Shown here: positions 1 through 9,224 of the stretch, piece after piece
Position numbering within the stretch: position 1 is the first letter of the stretch
How the letters are laid out: each line of letters begins with the position of its first letter
Assembly (NCBI RefSeq): GCF_900110615.1
Contig: NZ_FOEI01000001.1
Location: forward strand, 806,001-870,000
DNA length: 64,000 bases
Direction: 5' to 3'
Source of the DNA: Flavobacterium urocaniciphilum
Lineage (GTDB): Bacteria > Bacteroidota > Bacteroidia > Flavobacteriales > Flavobacteriaceae
Notes under the pieces: generated by a model
What the model was told of the DNA's origin: nothing
The model's input: only the letters and a program-made list of their open reading frames with translations
Databases searched by the model: none
Position numbers and translations under genes: made by a program

Positions 1-1
1 A

Positions 2-985
2 ATAAAAATTGAAGTATCAGGTTATATTGACACTTATTATTCATATGATTTTGACCAACCTGAAACAAAGTACAAACAATCTTTTTTATACAATTACAAC
101 CGAAATAATAGCTTTAATATAAACATCGCATTATTAAGAGCAACAATAAGTTATGAAAATGTATATGCTAAAATTTCTGTACATTCTGGAACCTATGTTG
201 AAGATAATTATGCGGCTGAAAATATCAAATATTTAAACGAAGCCTATTTAGGAGTATATTTAAATCAAAGTAAAAAAACTACTCTTGAAGTTGGAATTAT
301 GCCAAGTTATATTGGATTTGAATCAGCAACTACTCATTCTAATTTAACTGCTACTAGATCCTTATTAGCAGAAAATTCACCTTACTATATGACTGGCGCA
401 AAAATAAATCATCAATTTAATGACAAATGGAGTTTTGCAGGTTTAATTACAAATGGTTGGCAACACATTGAAAAACCTAAAAGTGATATTATTCCGTCTT
501 TTGGAACACAATTAGTATATAAGCCAAACAGTAAAAACACTATCAATTGGAGTACGTTTTTAGGAAAAGAAACTTACGCTGGTGATTTTAACATGCGTTA
601 TTTCAGTAATTTATATTGGGATTCAACTTGGAATTCGAAATGGCATTCTATTTTTGGATTTGATTATGGATATCAAGATCTTTCCACTTTAAATAATGAA
701 AGTACAACTTGGTATAGCCCTGTTATGATAACACAATATTCGATCAATTCTAAATGGCAAATGGCTCATAGAATTGAATATTATCAAGATGATAAAAATG
801 CAATTATTTCTAGTTTATTACCTTTCGAAACTATTGGCAATTCTATCAATTTCGACTTTTTACCAAATTCAAAATGCAAATTAAGAACAGAAGGAAAATG
901 GTATCATGTAACAAATAACATTTTTGATGATGGAAAAAAGAAAGATAATTTCTCTATAACTACAACTTTGAGTTTTGAATTTTAA
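2..985 (+). CDS. Outer-membrane porin, BBP2/OmpL-like, 5' end outside window
   Basis: The reading frame is already open at base 2 and runs without a stop to 985, so the visible 327 residues are the C-terminal part of a longer protein; the first in-frame ATG (299) is internal. The sequence alternates short amphipathic strands rich in aromatics (VSGYIDTYYSYDF, YENVYAKISVHSG, WNSKWHSIFGFDYGY) and ends in an aromatic residue (LSFEF), as outer-membrane beta-barrels do. It resembles the putative porin family BBP2 (OmpL-like), whose members open with a GYID/YY strand. The substrate cannot be told. A DUF389 protein follows 10 bases later on the same strand and is probably co-transcribed. Confidence 0.72.
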   Translation: MKIEVSGYIDTYYSYDFDQPETKYKQSFLYNYNRNNSFNINIALLRATISYENVYAKISVHSGTYVEDNYAAENIKYLNEAYLGVYLNQSKKTTLEVGIMPSYIGFESATTHSNLTATRSLLAENSPYYMTGAKINHQFNDKWSFAGLITNGWQHIEKPKSDIIPSFGTQLVYKPNSKNTINWSTFLGKETYAGDFNMRYFSNLYWDSTWNSKWHSIFGFDYGYQDLSTLNNESTTWYSPVMITQYSINSKWQMAHRIEYYQDDKNAIISSLLPFETIGNSINFDFLPNSKCKLRTEGKWYHVTNNIFDDGKKKDNFSITTTLSFEF

Positions 986-995
986 TTTTACAATA

Positions 996-2036
996 ATGAT
1001 TCAAAAAATTTCCTTAATTAAAAGATTCATTCGATATTTATTCGACTTAAAATCAACTCAAGAAGACGAACATAAAACCTATTTAGAAATTAAAGAAGGT
1101 GTTGATTTCAAAGGTAAAAACCTTTGGTTATTAGCCTTTGCTATATTTATTGCTTGCATTGGATTAAACATCAATTCTAAAAGTGCGGTAATTGGAGCCA
1201 TGATACTTTCTCCTGTAATGGGACCTGTTTTTGGAATCGGATTTTCGCTTGGAACATCAAATACAGAATTATTTAAATTAAGCTTGAAAAATGCTTTCAG
1301 AATTATTTTGGTAAGTATATTTTTCTCGACGTTGTATTATTTAATTAATCCTTATTCTATTGAAACTGCAGAATTAATAAGTTTTTCTAAACCCACTTTT
1401 TTTGATGTTTTATTAGCATTTATTGGTGGATTAGCTGCAATGTTAGCCATTTCTAGAGAAAGTGGAACTCAAGTAATTATTGCCGTTGCAGTAGCCACAT
1501 CTTGTATTCCACCATTATGCACAGCTGGCTTTGGATTAGCTAATTTAAATTTAGAATATTTTTTAGGCGGATTGTACACCTATAGCATCAATTCAATATT
1601 TATTGGATTTGGAACTTTATTGATGACAAAATATTTGAAATTTAAAAAACATTCTGATCAAAACATTAAAAATGTAAATGGATGGTTTATTGGGATTGCT
1701 ATAGCTGCATTAACTCCTGCTATTTATTTCGCGTACAATCTTGCCATTCAAAATATGTTTCAAGCAAAAGTAGAACAAGTGATTACGAATGAAATTGAAA
1801 ATAAATATCACATCATAAATTATGATATCAATTCGGAATTACAAACTGTTGAATTAGATGTTTCCTCTCCTATTTTTGATTCACAAATAGAGCAAAACAT
1901 AAAATCATATTTTATGAAAAATAACATTAAATGTACCCAAATAACAATTCATCAAAGCATTGAAGAAAATCAGGATTTAGCAAAAGAAATCAAGAAATTA
2001 CAATTAGAAGTTAAGCAATTGAAAAACAAAAAGTAA
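996..2036 (+). CDS. DUF389 family integral membrane protein
   Basis: The product is 346 residues. I prefer the ATG at 996 to an in-frame TTG at 975, because the TTG lies inside the preceding porin gene. Several hydrophobic segments occupy roughly residues 35-240 (LWLLAFAIFIACIGL, VIGAMILSPVMGPVFGIGF, VLLAFIGGLAAMLAIS, WFIGIAIAALTPAIYF). The GAMILSPVMGPV motif and the TSCIPPL loop are typical of DUF389 (TIGR00341-like) proteins. A hydrophilic tail from about residue 245 ends in a short Lys/Glu-rich coiled coil. The biochemical function of the family is not established. The gene ends one base before the stop of the convergent serine dehydratase gene, with no visible terminator between them. Confidence 0.8.
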   Translation: MIQKISLIKRFIRYLFDLKSTQEDEHKTYLEIKEGVDFKGKNLWLLAFAIFIACIGLNINSKSAVIGAMILSPVMGPVFGIGFSLGTSNTELFKLSLKNAFRIILVSIFFSTLYYLINPYSIETAELISFSKPTFFDVLLAFIGGLAAMLAISRESGTQVIIAVAVATSCIPPLCTAGFGLANLNLEYFLGGLYTYSINSIFIGFGTLLMTKYLKFKKHSDQNIKNVNGWFIGIAIAALTPAIYFAYNLAIQNMFQAKVEQVITNEIENKYHIINYDINSELQTVELDVSSPIFDSQIEQNIKSYFMKNNIKCTQITIHQSIEENQDLAKEIKKLQLEVKQLKNKK

Positions 2037-2037
2037 A

Positions 2038-3453
2038 TTAACAATCTGCTAATCCAACACCAATAGCTAAACCACCTTCTGAAGTTTCTTTATATTTAGA
2101 GTTCATATCTTTAGCGGTTTCCCACATGGTAGCAACTACTTTATCTAAAGGAACTTTAGCGTTTTTAGCATCTGTTTCTAAAGCTAATTCAGCAGCATTT
2201 ATTGCTTTAATAGCACCCATTGTATTTCTTTCGATACACGGGATTTGAACCAACCCACCAATCGGATCACAAGTTAATCCTAAATGATGTTCCATGGCAA
2301 TTTCAGCAGCCATTAATACTTGTTCTGGAGTTCCACCCATCATTTCACACAAAGCTCCAGCTGCCATGGCACTAGAAACACCAATTTCTGCCTGACATCC
2401 ACCCATTGCAGCAGAAATAGTTGCACCTTTTTTGAAGATACTACCAATTTCACCAGCAACCATTAAAAATTGCTTAATATGTTCTTCGTTCGCATCATGG
2501 TTTTCAATAACCATATAATACATTAAAACAGCTGGAATTACTCCCGCACTACCATTCGTAGGCGCTGTAACAACTCGACCTAAAGAAGCATTAACTTCAT
2601 TAACTGATAAAGCAAAACAAGAAACCCATTTTAATATTTGTCGGAATTTAACTTCAGTCTGACGAATAATTTGCAACCAAGAATGCGGATCTTCATAAGG
2701 TAAAACACCAATTAAGTTTTTATGCATGTCATACGCACGACGTCTTACATTCAATCCACCAGGTAAAGTACCTTCCGTATGACAACCAATATACATACAT
2801 TCTAACATGGTATCCCAAATACGAAGTAATTCATTGTGAATTTCTTCTTCAGAACGCATTGATTTTTCATTTTCAAAAACGATTTCAGAAATCTTTTTAT
2901 TTTCTTTCTGACAGTATTCTAATAATTCAGTGGCTTTATCAATTGGAAAAGGAAAAGCATTTTTACTTTCACTTTTCTGATTATCTTCATTTTCTTTTAC
3001 TACAAATCCACCACCAATAGAATAGAAAGTCGACGTATATTCTTCAGAATCCGTAAACGCAGTAAATGTTAAACCATTAGCATGAAAAGGTAAAAAATTT
3101 CGATTGAAAACAATATCGGTTTCAACGTGAAAAGGAATGATAATTTCGTTACCTAAGAAAATTTCATTTTTATTCTTGATAGCAGAAATAATAACATCAA
3201 TACTTTCAACTGGAATATATTCTGGATCAGCACCACTTAAACCTAACATTACTGCTAAATCTGTAGCGTGACCTTTTCCTGTTAATGATAAAGAACCATA
3301 CAAATCAACCTTTACACGATTGATATTGTCCATCATGTTTTTTGCTCTTACTTCAGCTAAAAATTTTTCAGCAGCACGCCAAGGTCCAAGAGTATGAGAA
3401 CTTGATGGTCCTACTCCTATTTTTAACATATCAAAAACCGAAATACATTCCAT
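2038..3453 (-). CDS. sdaA: L-serine ammonia-lyase (serine dehydratase), single-chain iron-sulfur type
   Basis: At 471 residues this matches the single-chain bacterial enzyme that converts L-serine to pyruvate and ammonia in the cytoplasm using a [4Fe-4S] cluster. The N-terminal beta domain begins with the substrate signature [12 protein letters not shown] (about residues 13-24). The alpha domain carries [14 protein letters not shown] and the three cluster cysteines in [14 protein letters not shown] and IPCIERN. The protein ends in cysteine (GLADC). In the Legionella enzyme the terminal cysteine occupies the active site as the fourth cluster ligand, so an autoinhibited resting state is likely here too. 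The gene has its own -7 promoter element at 3474-3481 and is separated from the upstream helicase by a terminator. Confidence 0.95.
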   Translation of the reverse strand: MECISVFDMLKIGVGPSSSHTLGPWRAAEKFLAEVRAKNMMDNINRVKVDLYGSLSLTGKGHATDLAVMLGLSGADPEYIPVESIDVIISAIKNKNEIFLGNEIIIPFHVETDIVFNRNFLPFHANGLTFTAFTDSEEYTSTFYSIGGGFVVKENEDNQKSESKNAFPFPIDKATELLEYCQKENKKISEIVFENEKSMRSEEEIHNELLRIWDTMLECMYIGCHTEGTLPGGLNVRRRAYDMHKNLIGVLPYEDPHSWLQIIRQTEVKFRQILKWVSCFALSVNEVNASLGRVVTAPTNGSAGVIPAVLMYYMVIENHDANEEHIKQFLMVAGEIGSIFKKGATISAAMGGCQAEIGVSSAMAAGALCEMMGGTPEQVLMAAEIAMEHHLGLTCDPIGGLVQIPCIERNTMGAIKAINAAELALETDAKNAKVPLDKVVATMWETAKDMNSKYKETSEGGLAIGVGLADC

Positions 3454-3473
3454 AATAGTAATTGTTTATATAG

Positions 3474-3481
3474 CAAAGGTA
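3474..3481 (-). promoter_or_regulatory. Bacteroidota -7 promoter element of sdaA
   Basis: On the minus strand this reads TACCTTTG, a full match to the Bacteroidota -7 consensus TAnnTTTG, 20 bases upstream of the sdaA start codon. It implies independent transcription of sdaA. A 19-23 bp upstream TTG was not convincing. Confidence 0.6.
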
Positions 3482-3513
3482 GAATTTAGAATTTAGAATT
3501 CAGAATTTAGAAA
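3480..3513. repeat. Short imperfect tandem repeat (TAGAATT units)
   Basis: Four consecutive units related to TAGAATT (one changed to CAGAATT) fill this stretch just upstream of the sdaA -7 element. I see no hairpin or coding potential. It is probably a simple-sequence tract. Confidence 0.5.
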
Positions 3514-3550
3514 GATATTTTTTGAAGTAATTTTATAAAATTTTGTTACA

Positions 3551-3586
3551 AAAAAAGGAACAAATTCAACTCTGAACTCATTCCTT
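3551..3586 (-). terminator. Rho-independent terminator of the DEAD-box helicase gene
   Basis: On the minus strand AAGGAA pairs with TTCCTT, with an inner AGTTCA/TGAATT stem and a small loop, followed directly by a run of seven T. It lies about 60 bases after the helicase stop codon and insulates sdaA. Confidence 0.6.
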
Positions 3587-3648
3587 CATCCTTTTAACTT
3601 GTTACTTTTTACTTGGCTCTTTTAACTTACCTTTTGCCTTACAACTAA

Positions 3649-4953
3649 TTAATACCAACGCTTCTTATTCTTCTTTGCGCCTTCTGATTTTCTAGAATTA
3701 GAATTATTATCAGATTTATTTGTTTTTGCTTTTGGTTTATTAGTATGTTTACTAGCTTCTTTTTTAGGATTTCTTCTATCGTTTTGTTTAGCTGTTTTTT
3801 CTTCTTCTGTATATTCTCTAAATGGAAACGGATTATCTTTCACAACCTTAATTTGTTGACGTGTAAGCTTTTCAATATCTTTCCAATATGTCAATTCATC
3901 TTTACCACAAAAAGAAATGGCTAAACCGCTATTCCCTGCTCTTCCCGTTCTTCCAATACGATGCACATACGTTTCCGGAATATTCGGAATATCAAAATTG
4001 ATAACATAAGGTAATAAATCGATATCAATTCCACGAGCAGCAATATCAGTTGCTACTAAAACTGAAATTTCTTTATTTTTAAATCCATCTAAAACTCTTA
4101 ATCGAGCCGATTGTGATTTATCTCCGTGAATGGCTTCAGCTGAAATTTCATGCTTTTTCAAGGCTTTAACTACATTATCAGCACTATGTTTCGTACGAAC
4201 AAAAACCAATACATTTTCAATTTTTTCTTCTTGAAGTAAATGGATTAATAGCTTTCTCTTGTCTTCTTTTTGAACCATATATACTTTTTGGTTCACTTTT
4301 TCTGCTGTACTTGAAACTGGAGTAACCGAAACAAATTTTGGTTTTTTCAAAAATTGATCCGCTAATTCTCTAATTGCAACAGGCATAGTTGCTGAAAACA
4401 ATAATGTTTGTCTGTTTTCTGGAAGTAATTTTATAATTTTCTTTACATCATTAATAAAACCCATATCTAACATTTGATCGGCTTCATCAATTACCAAATG
4501 ATGTAAATGATTCATGTCTAAAAATCTTTGCTTGTGTAAATCTAAAAAACGACCAGGAGTTGCAATTAAGATATCCACACCTTCTTTTAACAGTTGAACT
4601 TGAGGCACTTGATTTACACCACCATAAATTACCATTGCTTTGGTATTCATGTATTTTCCATACGTATCAAAACTATCTAAAATTTGATGTGCTAATTCAC
4701 GTGTTGGTGCTAAAACTAAAGTTCTAATTACTTTTCTCTTATTTTTAGAACCTACAATTGGATGTAAATAATTTAAAATTGGAATGGCAAATGCAGCTGT
4801 TTTTCCAGTTCCTGTTTGTGCACAACCTACTAAATCATCTTCTTCTAAAATAATTGGAATAGCTTGTTGTTGAATAGGTGTTGGTTCTGTATAATTTTCT
4901 TCTGCTAAAACCTGAAGTATATTTCTATGTAAATTTAAATCTTGAAATGTCAT
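3649..4953 (-). CDS. DEAD-box ATP-dependent RNA helicase, RhlE-like
   Basis: This 434-residue protein has the complete DEAD-box set in order: Q motif PTPIQQQAIP (about residues 24-33), motif I AQTGTGKT, Ia PTRELAHQ, Ib TPGR, II DEAD, III SAT, then the second RecA domain with LVFVRTK, VATDIAARGIDI and HRIGRTGRAG. A basic low-complexity tail (about 385-434, rich in K, N and S) probably binds RNA non-specifically. It should unwind short RNA duplexes in the cytoplasm, in ribosome assembly or mRNA turnover; which RNA it acts on cannot be read from sequence. It is a single-gene unit with a perfect -7 element at 4971-4978 and a terminator at 3551-3586. Confidence 0.93.
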   Translation of the reverse strand: MTFQDLNLHRNILQVLAEENYTEPTPIQQQAIPIILEEDDLVGCAQTGTGKTAAFAIPILNYLHPIVGSKNKRKVIRTLVLAPTRELAHQILDSFDTYGKYMNTKAMVIYGGVNQVPQVQLLKEGVDILIATPGRFLDLHKQRFLDMNHLHHLVIDEADQMLDMGFINDVKKIIKLLPENRQTLLFSATMPVAIRELADQFLKKPKFVSVTPVSSTAEKVNQKVYMVQKEDKRKLLIHLLQEEKIENVLVFVRTKHSADNVVKALKKHEISAEAIHGDKSQSARLRVLDGFKNKEISVLVATDIAARGIDIDLLPYVINFDIPNIPETYVHRIGRTGRAGNSGLAISFCGKDELTYWKDIEKLTRQQIKVVKDNPFPFREYTEEEKTAKQNDRRNPKKEASKHTNKPKAKTNKSDNNSNSRKSEGAKKNKKRWY

Positions 4954-4970
4954 ATTTGTATTTTGTATGG

Positions 4971-4978
4971 CAAAGATA
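4971..4978 (-). promoter_or_regulatory. Bacteroidota -7 promoter element of the helicase gene
   Basis: The minus strand reads TATCTTTG followed by C, a perfect TAnnTTTG element 17 bases upstream of the helicase ATG. Confidence 0.65.
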
Positions 4979-5054
4979 GTCTATTTTTGTTTGATGTGAT
5001 TTATTAACAGAATTTTGGCACATTGACACATCGATGTATTGGCACATTTATCTA

Positions 5055-5062
5055 TATCTTTG
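5055..5062 (+). promoter_or_regulatory. -7 promoter element that decides the RarD start
   Basis: TATCTTTG followed by C matches the TAnnTTTG consensus. It lies 14 bases upstream of the ATG at 5077 and downstream of the in-frame ATG at 5023, so translation from 5023 is unlikely. The 40 bases before it hold a duplicated TTGGCACATT (about 5015 and 5039) of unknown meaning. Confidence 0.65.
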
Positions 5063-5076
5063 CAAAAAATATTGAA

Positions 5077-5964
5077 ATGAAGTTTAATAAATATTATGCA
5101 GCGGCTTTAATTGCTTTTATTATTTGGGGATTTTTTAGTTTAGCTATAAAACCTTTACATAATTATCCTTCTTTAGATATTTTATTTTATCGTGTGTTTT
5201 TCTCTACTACTTTATTATTGATAATTAATTTATTTTTTAGAAGTGAATTATTAAAAAGTAGCTTGAAATTATTCCAATCGTTTTCCAATAAAAAGAAACG
5301 AAACACACTATTGCTCACCATTTCTGGAGGCTTTTTATTAGTCTTCAATTGGTTTTTATTTATGTATGCTGTAAATCATGTAAGTTTACAATCGGCTTCC
5401 CTAGCCTATTTAATTTGTCCGATCATTACAACTGTTTTAGCTTATATCATATTAAAAGAAAAACTAGACACTTGGCAATGGATTGCAGTAGCTATTTGCG
5501 TAGTAAGTTGTGCCATTTTATCTTATGGTCATGCTACAGAATTGATTTACAGTTTTGTAATTGCAACTAGTTTTGCCATGTATTTGATTAGTCAAAGACG
5601 AAATAACGAGTTTGATAAATTTTTAATTTTAACCATTCAGTTAGCAATTGCAAGTTTGGTTCTACTACCTTTCTATCCTACATATGGTTCAGCCATACCA
5701 ACTGAAAGTTTATTCTATATGATGATGGGATTAATAGTGGTTTTATTTACCATTATTCCTTTATTTTTAAACTTATTTGCTTTAAAAGGAATGAATTCAT
5801 CAGCAGTTGGAATATTAATGTATACTAATCCATTAATTAATTTCGTTTTAGCTTTATTCTATTTTAAAGAAGACATACAATTTTCGCAATTGATTGCCTA
5901 TAGTTTAATTGGAATTTCAATAATTGTTTTCAATAAAAAAATATTGTTTAAAACGTATTCTTAA
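5077..5964 (+). CDS. rarD: EamA/RarD-family 10-TM transporter
   Basis: The 295-residue product is almost entirely hydrophobic with about ten transmembrane helices, organised as two EamA repeats. RarD-type features are IIWGFFSLAIKPL near the N terminus, the NWFLFMYAVNH helix, SLAYLICPIITTVLAYIILKE, and the C-terminal LMYTNPLINFVLALFYFKE. Members are inner-membrane drug/metabolite carriers; the substrate is unknown. The start at 5077 was chosen because a clear -7 element lies between it and the earlier ATG at 5023. The stop overlaps the next start by one base (TAATG), implying translational coupling with the DUF2809 gene. Confidence 0.85.
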   Translation: MKFNKYYAAALIAFIIWGFFSLAIKPLHNYPSLDILFYRVFFSTTLLLIINLFFRSELLKSSLKLFQSFSNKKKRNTLLLTISGGFLLVFNWFLFMYAVNHVSLQSASLAYLICPIITTVLAYIILKEKLDTWQWIAVAICVVSCAILSYGHATELIYSFVIATSFAMYLISQRRNNEFDKFLILTIQLAIASLVLLPFYPTYGSAIPTESLFYMMMGLIVVLFTIIPLFLNLFALKGMNSSAVGILMYTNPLINFVLALFYFKEDIQFSQLIAYSLIGISIIVFNKKILFKTYS

Positions 5965-6350
5965 TGTTTCAATTTAATTTAAAATACTTTCTTGTTTTCA
6001 TTTCAATTTTTATAGTAGAAGTTTGTATTGCTCTATTTATTAAGGATAATTTTATCAGGCCCTACTTTGGCGACTACTTAGTAATATTCTTAGTGCATTT
6101 CTTTTGTTTGAGTTTAATTAAAGCAGATAAAAACAAAATTGCACTAGCGGTTTTATTATTCGCTTTCTTTGTTGAAATCGTTCAGTATTTTCAAGTTTTA
6201 TCTTATTTCAAATTAGAAAAAAATAAGATTTTAAGAGTTGTTGCAGGTAACACTTTCTCTTTTGAAGATTTATTAATCTACACTTTGGCATTTTTTACGA
6301 TTGTCATCTTTAATAAAAAGTCAGTTTCTGACAGTAAATCAACGCTTTAA
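5964..6350 (+). CDS. DUF2809 family small membrane protein
   Basis: The 128-residue protein has about four hydrophobic helices. It shows the DUF2809 pattern FIRPYFGDYLVIFLVHFF in the first half and a conserved E-x3-QYFQ motif (EIVQYF) in the third helix. The function of the family is unknown. The start codon overlaps the RarD stop by one base. The last codons contain the palindrome GTCAGTTTCTGAC (6320-6332), which may belong to the regulatory region of the following dnaK gene rather than to this protein. Confidence 0.8.
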   Translation: MFQFNLKYFLVFISIFIVEVCIALFIKDNFIRPYFGDYLVIFLVHFFCLSLIKADKNKIALAVLLFAFFVEIVQYFQVLSYFKLEKNKILRVVAGNTFSFEDLLIYTLAFFTIVIFNKKSVSDSKSTL

Positions 6351-6408
6351 AGATTAAAAAAAATGACAGTTTGTCAGAAATAATAAATAACAAAAAGAAT
6401 AACTGACA
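6320..6408. promoter_or_regulatory. TGACA/TGTCA palindromes upstream of dnaK
   Basis: Two perfect inverted repeats with five-base arms and a TTT or GTT spacer occur: GTCAGTTTCTGAC at 6320-6332 and TGACAGTTTGTCA at 6364-6376. A third half-site, CTGACA, is at 6403-6408. They lie 25-110 bases upstream of a -24/-12-like promoter, the usual place for activator-binding sites of sigma-54 enhancer-binding proteins. That they bind such an activator is inference. Confidence 0.5.
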
Positions 6409-6429
6409 ATTTCTACTGGTATTTTATAT

Positions 6430-6445
6430 TGGCACAATACTTGAC
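6430..6445 (+). promoter_or_regulatory. Candidate sigma-54 (-24/-12) promoter of dnaK
   Basis: TGGCACAATACTTGAC matches the sigma-54 consensus TGGCACRN4TTGC at every fixed base except the last C, with GG and TG correctly spaced. It ends 51 bases before the dnaK ATG. I see no good TAnnTTTG element in the same interval. Confidence 0.5.
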
Positions 6446-6496
6446 TTTTACATTTTCGAGTTTAAAAAACCGAATAAAAATTAAATACATAATAAA

Positions 6497-8383
6497 ATGA
6501 GTAAGATTATTGGAATCGATTTAGGTACAACCAATTCTTGTGTTTCTGTAATGGAAGGTGGAGAACCAGTTGTAATTGCGAATGCAGAAGGAAAAAGAAC
6601 AACACCATCTGTAATTGCATTTGTAGAAGGTGGCGAGATTAAAATTGGTGATGCTGCAAAAAGACAAGCAGTAACAAACCCAACTAAAACTATCGCTTCT
6701 ATTAAGAGATTTATGGGTAACAAATATACTGAAAGCGCTAAAGAAGCTTCAACAGTTGCTTATAAAGTAGTTAAAGGTGATAACGACACACCACGTGTAG
6801 ATATTGATGGACGTTTATATACGCCACAAGAGTTATCAGCGATGACTTTACAAAAAATGAAAAAAACAGCTGAAGACTATTTAGGTCATTCAGTTTCAGA
6901 AGCAGTTATTACTGTTCCTGCATACTTTAACGATGCACAACGTCAAGCTACTAAAGAAGCTGGAGAAATTGCTGGTTTAAAAGTAATGAGAATTATCAAT
7001 GAGCCAACTGCTGCGGCATTAGCTTATGGATTAGACAAACAAGGTCACGATCAAAAAATCGCAGTATTCGACTTAGGTGGTGGTACATTTGATATTTCTA
7101 TCTTAGAATTAGGAGACGGAGTTTTCGAAGTATTATCTACTAATGGAGATACTCACTTAGGTGGAGATGATTTCGACCAAGTAATTATCGATTGGTTAGC
7201 AAATGAATTTAATGCTGCTGAAGGAATCGATTTAAGACAAGACGCAACAGCTTTACAAAGATTAAAAGAAGCTGCTGAAAAAGCTAAAATTGAATTATCT
7301 GCTTCAACGCAAACTGAAATTAATTTACCATACATCACAGCTAACGCTTCAGGACCTAAACACTTAGTTCAAACGTTAACGCGTGCTAAATTCGAGCAAT
7401 TAGCAGATTCTTTAGTAAAACGTTCTATGGAGCCAGTTGCTAAAGCTTTAAAAGATGCTGGTTTATCAGTTTCTGATATTGATGAAGTTATTTTAGTTGG
7501 TGGTTCTACTCGTATCCCAGTAATTCAAGAACAAGTAGAAAAATTCTTCAACAAAAAACCATCTAAAGGTGTAAATCCTGATGAAGTAGTTGCTATTGGT
7601 GCTGCTATTCAAGGTGGAGTTTTAACTGGAGATGTAAAAGACGTATTATTATTAGACGTTACGCCTTTATCATTAGGTATTGAAACTATGGGTAATGTTA
7701 TGACTAAATTAATTGAGGCTAACACAACAATCCCAACTAAAAAATCACAAGTTTTCTCTACAGCTGCTGATAACCAACCAAGTGTTGAAATCCACGTATT
7801 ACAAGGAGAAAGAACTATGGCTGCAGATAACAAAACTATTGGTCGTTTCCATTTAGATGGTATTCCACCAGCAGCTAGAGGTATTCCTCAAATTGAAGTT
7901 ACTTTTGATATCGATGCTAACGGAATTATTAAAGTTTCTGCTACTGATAAAGGAACAGGAAAATCTCACGATATCCGTATCGAAGCTTCTTCAGGTTTAA
8001 CTCCAGAAGAAATCGAAAGAATGAAAAAAGATGCAGAATTAAATGCTGAAGCTGATAAAAAAGCGAAAGAAACTGCAGATAAAATCAACGAAGCTGATTC
8101 TATGATTTTCCAAACAGAAAAACAATTAACAGAATTTGGTGATAAATTATCTGATGCTAACAAAACAGCAATTAATGATGCTTTAACAGAATTAAAAGCT
8201 GCTTTTGAAGCAAAAGATGTTGCAGCGATTACTCCAGCTTTAGAGAAAATCAATACTGCTTGGACAAACGCATCTCAAGAAATGTATAACGCTCAAGGTG
8301 GTGCTGAAGGTGCTCCTGCAGAACCAACAGCTCAAGATTCTGGAGATACAACTCAAGATGTTGAATTCGAAGAAGTGAAATAA
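6497..8383 (+). CDS. dnaK: Molecular chaperone DnaK (Hsp70)
   Basis: At 628 residues this is a full-length Hsp70. The nucleotide-binding domain has the phosphate loops [10 protein letters not shown] (residues 5-14) and [11 protein letters not shown], and the adenosine motif VGGSTRIP. The linker [15 protein letters not shown] leads into the substrate-binding domain, followed by a helical lid (about 505-605). The tail is Glu/Gln/Thr-rich and ends FEEVK rather than the Proteobacterial EEVKDKK. It folds and refolds cytosolic proteins with DnaJ and GrpE, neither of which is in this window. The gene stands alone between a probable stress-type promoter and a strong terminator. Confidence 0.98.
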   Translation: MSKIIGIDLGTTNSCVSVMEGGEPVVIANAEGKRTTPSVIAFVEGGEIKIGDAAKRQAVTNPTKTIASIKRFMGNKYTESAKEASTVAYKVVKGDNDTPRVDIDGRLYTPQELSAMTLQKMKKTAEDYLGHSVSEAVITVPAYFNDAQRQATKEAGEIAGLKVMRIINEPTAAALAYGLDKQGHDQKIAVFDLGGGTFDISILELGDGVFEVLSTNGDTHLGGDDFDQVIIDWLANEFNAAEGIDLRQDATALQRLKEAAEKAKIELSASTQTEINLPYITANASGPKHLVQTLTRAKFEQLADSLVKRSMEPVAKALKDAGLSVSDIDEVILVGGSTRIPVIQEQVEKFFNKKPSKGVNPDEVVAIGAAIQGGVLTGDVKDVLLLDVTPLSLGIETMGNVMTKLIEANTTIPTKKSQVFSTAADNQPSVEIHVLQGERTMAADNKTIGRFHLDGIPPAARGIPQIEVTFDIDANGIIKVSATDKGTGKSHDIRIEASSGLTPEEIERMKKDAELNAEADKKAKETADKINEADSMIFQTEKQLTEFGDKLSDANKTAINDALTELKAAFEAKDVAAITPALEKINTAWTNASQEMYNAQGGAEGAPAEPTAQDSGDTTQDVEFEEVK

Positions 8384-8442
8384 TTTATGTTGTAAGATTT
8401 ACGAAGTACGAATTTAACTAGTAAATTTTACCAAATATTTTC

Positions 8443-8477
8443 AAAACCGTGTTAATTTTTTTAGCACGGTTTTTTTA
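8443..8477 (+). terminator. Rho-independent terminator after dnaK
   Basis: AAAACCGTG pairs with CACGGTTTT across a T-rich 13-base loop and is followed by T residues. It lies 60 bases downstream of the dnaK stop. Confidence 0.8.
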
Positions 8478-8529
8478 TTGAAAATAATTTGTACATTGGG
8501 AACACCAAAAACCATAAAAAAAACATTTC

Positions 8530-9123
8530 ATGAAAAATTTAATCCTTGCATTCTTATTAGTATCTACTACTATAGGTTTCGCACAAAAGCCAAAAGCTAA
8601 AACTACTGCTAGCTCAAATGTTTTAGCGACTTTTGAAAATTTAAAAGCTGAAATTATTACTGAAGGTGGCAAACAAAAACTTGCTATAATAATTGACACA
8701 GACGGAAAAAAAGAAAATATAATATTAAAAGAACTAACTACAAAAGATAAAGCTCAACAACCCACAAACTTTAAAATAAAATCATTTACAGTTTCTGGTG
8801 TAAAACTTTATCACTTCAGTTATACCGAAAATATTATCACTGAAACTAAAGTAAAAAAAGAAAATGCCTTAATTACTTCTAACGAAATTTGGGATCTATC
8901 TGCAACGAAAGTGAAAATTCTTGGAAATATTCAAACGGTTTCTCAGATTAAAGAAATTAAAAAATTAGGAAAATCTGAAGCTACTGAAACTGTTGAAAAA
9001 ACACGTCGTGAAGGATTTGAATTCACATTAACTAAAGATTACGAAGTGTTATTATCTACTAAAACGCAAACTAATAAATATAAATTTAACGCTTCTACTA
9101 GACGTTACGATCCTAAAAAATAA
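8530..9123 (+). CDS. Secreted protein of unknown function
   Basis: The 197-residue product begins with a typical signal peptide (MKNLILAFLLVSTTIGFAQ, cleavage after AQ) and continues with a Lys- and Thr-rich soluble domain predicted to be mostly beta-strand and charged helix. I do not recognise a family. There are no cysteines and no sorting domain, so it is probably periplasmic. It is a single gene flanked by terminators on both sides (8443-8477 and 9146-9177). Confidence 0.7.
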   Translation: MKNLILAFLLVSTTIGFAQKPKAKTTASSNVLATFENLKAEIITEGGKQKLAIIIDTDGKKENIILKELTTKDKAQQPTNFKIKSFTVSGVKLYHFSYTENIITETKVKKENALITSNEIWDLSATKVKILGNIQTVSQIKEIKKLGKSEATETVEKTRREGFEFTLTKDYEVLLSTKTQTNKYKFNASTRRYDPKK

Positions 9124-9145
9124 TTTTTTTACTTAAAAAAAAATT

Positions 9146-9177
9146 AAAGAGTTCCACAAAATGGAACTCTTTTTTTG
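9146..9177 (+). terminator. Rho-independent terminator
   Basis: AAAGAGTTCC pairs with GGAACTCTTT across a seven-base loop and runs into seven or more T. It ends the unit of the 197-residue secreted protein. Confidence 0.85.
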
Positions 9178-9200
9178 TATGCATGCATAATATTTTTTAT

Positions 9201-9208
9201 TATATTTG
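9201..9208 (+). promoter_or_regulatory. -7 promoter element of the nitronate monooxygenase operon
   Basis: TATATTTG matches TAnnTTTG 16 bases before the ATG. A TTG at 9175-9177 lies 23 bases upstream, within the usual -33/-7 spacing, but it overlaps the T-run of the preceding terminator. Confidence 0.55.
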
Positions 9209-9224
9209 AAAAAACATTTAGAAT

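Noticed and set aside
3587..3648. Repeated TTTTAACTT motifs as regulatory sites
   Set aside because: They lie between a terminator and a stop codon, are irregular, and look like simple T/A/C-rich sequence.
5023..5076. N-terminal extension of the RarD-like protein
   Set aside because: A perfect -7 element lies between this ATG and the one at 5077.
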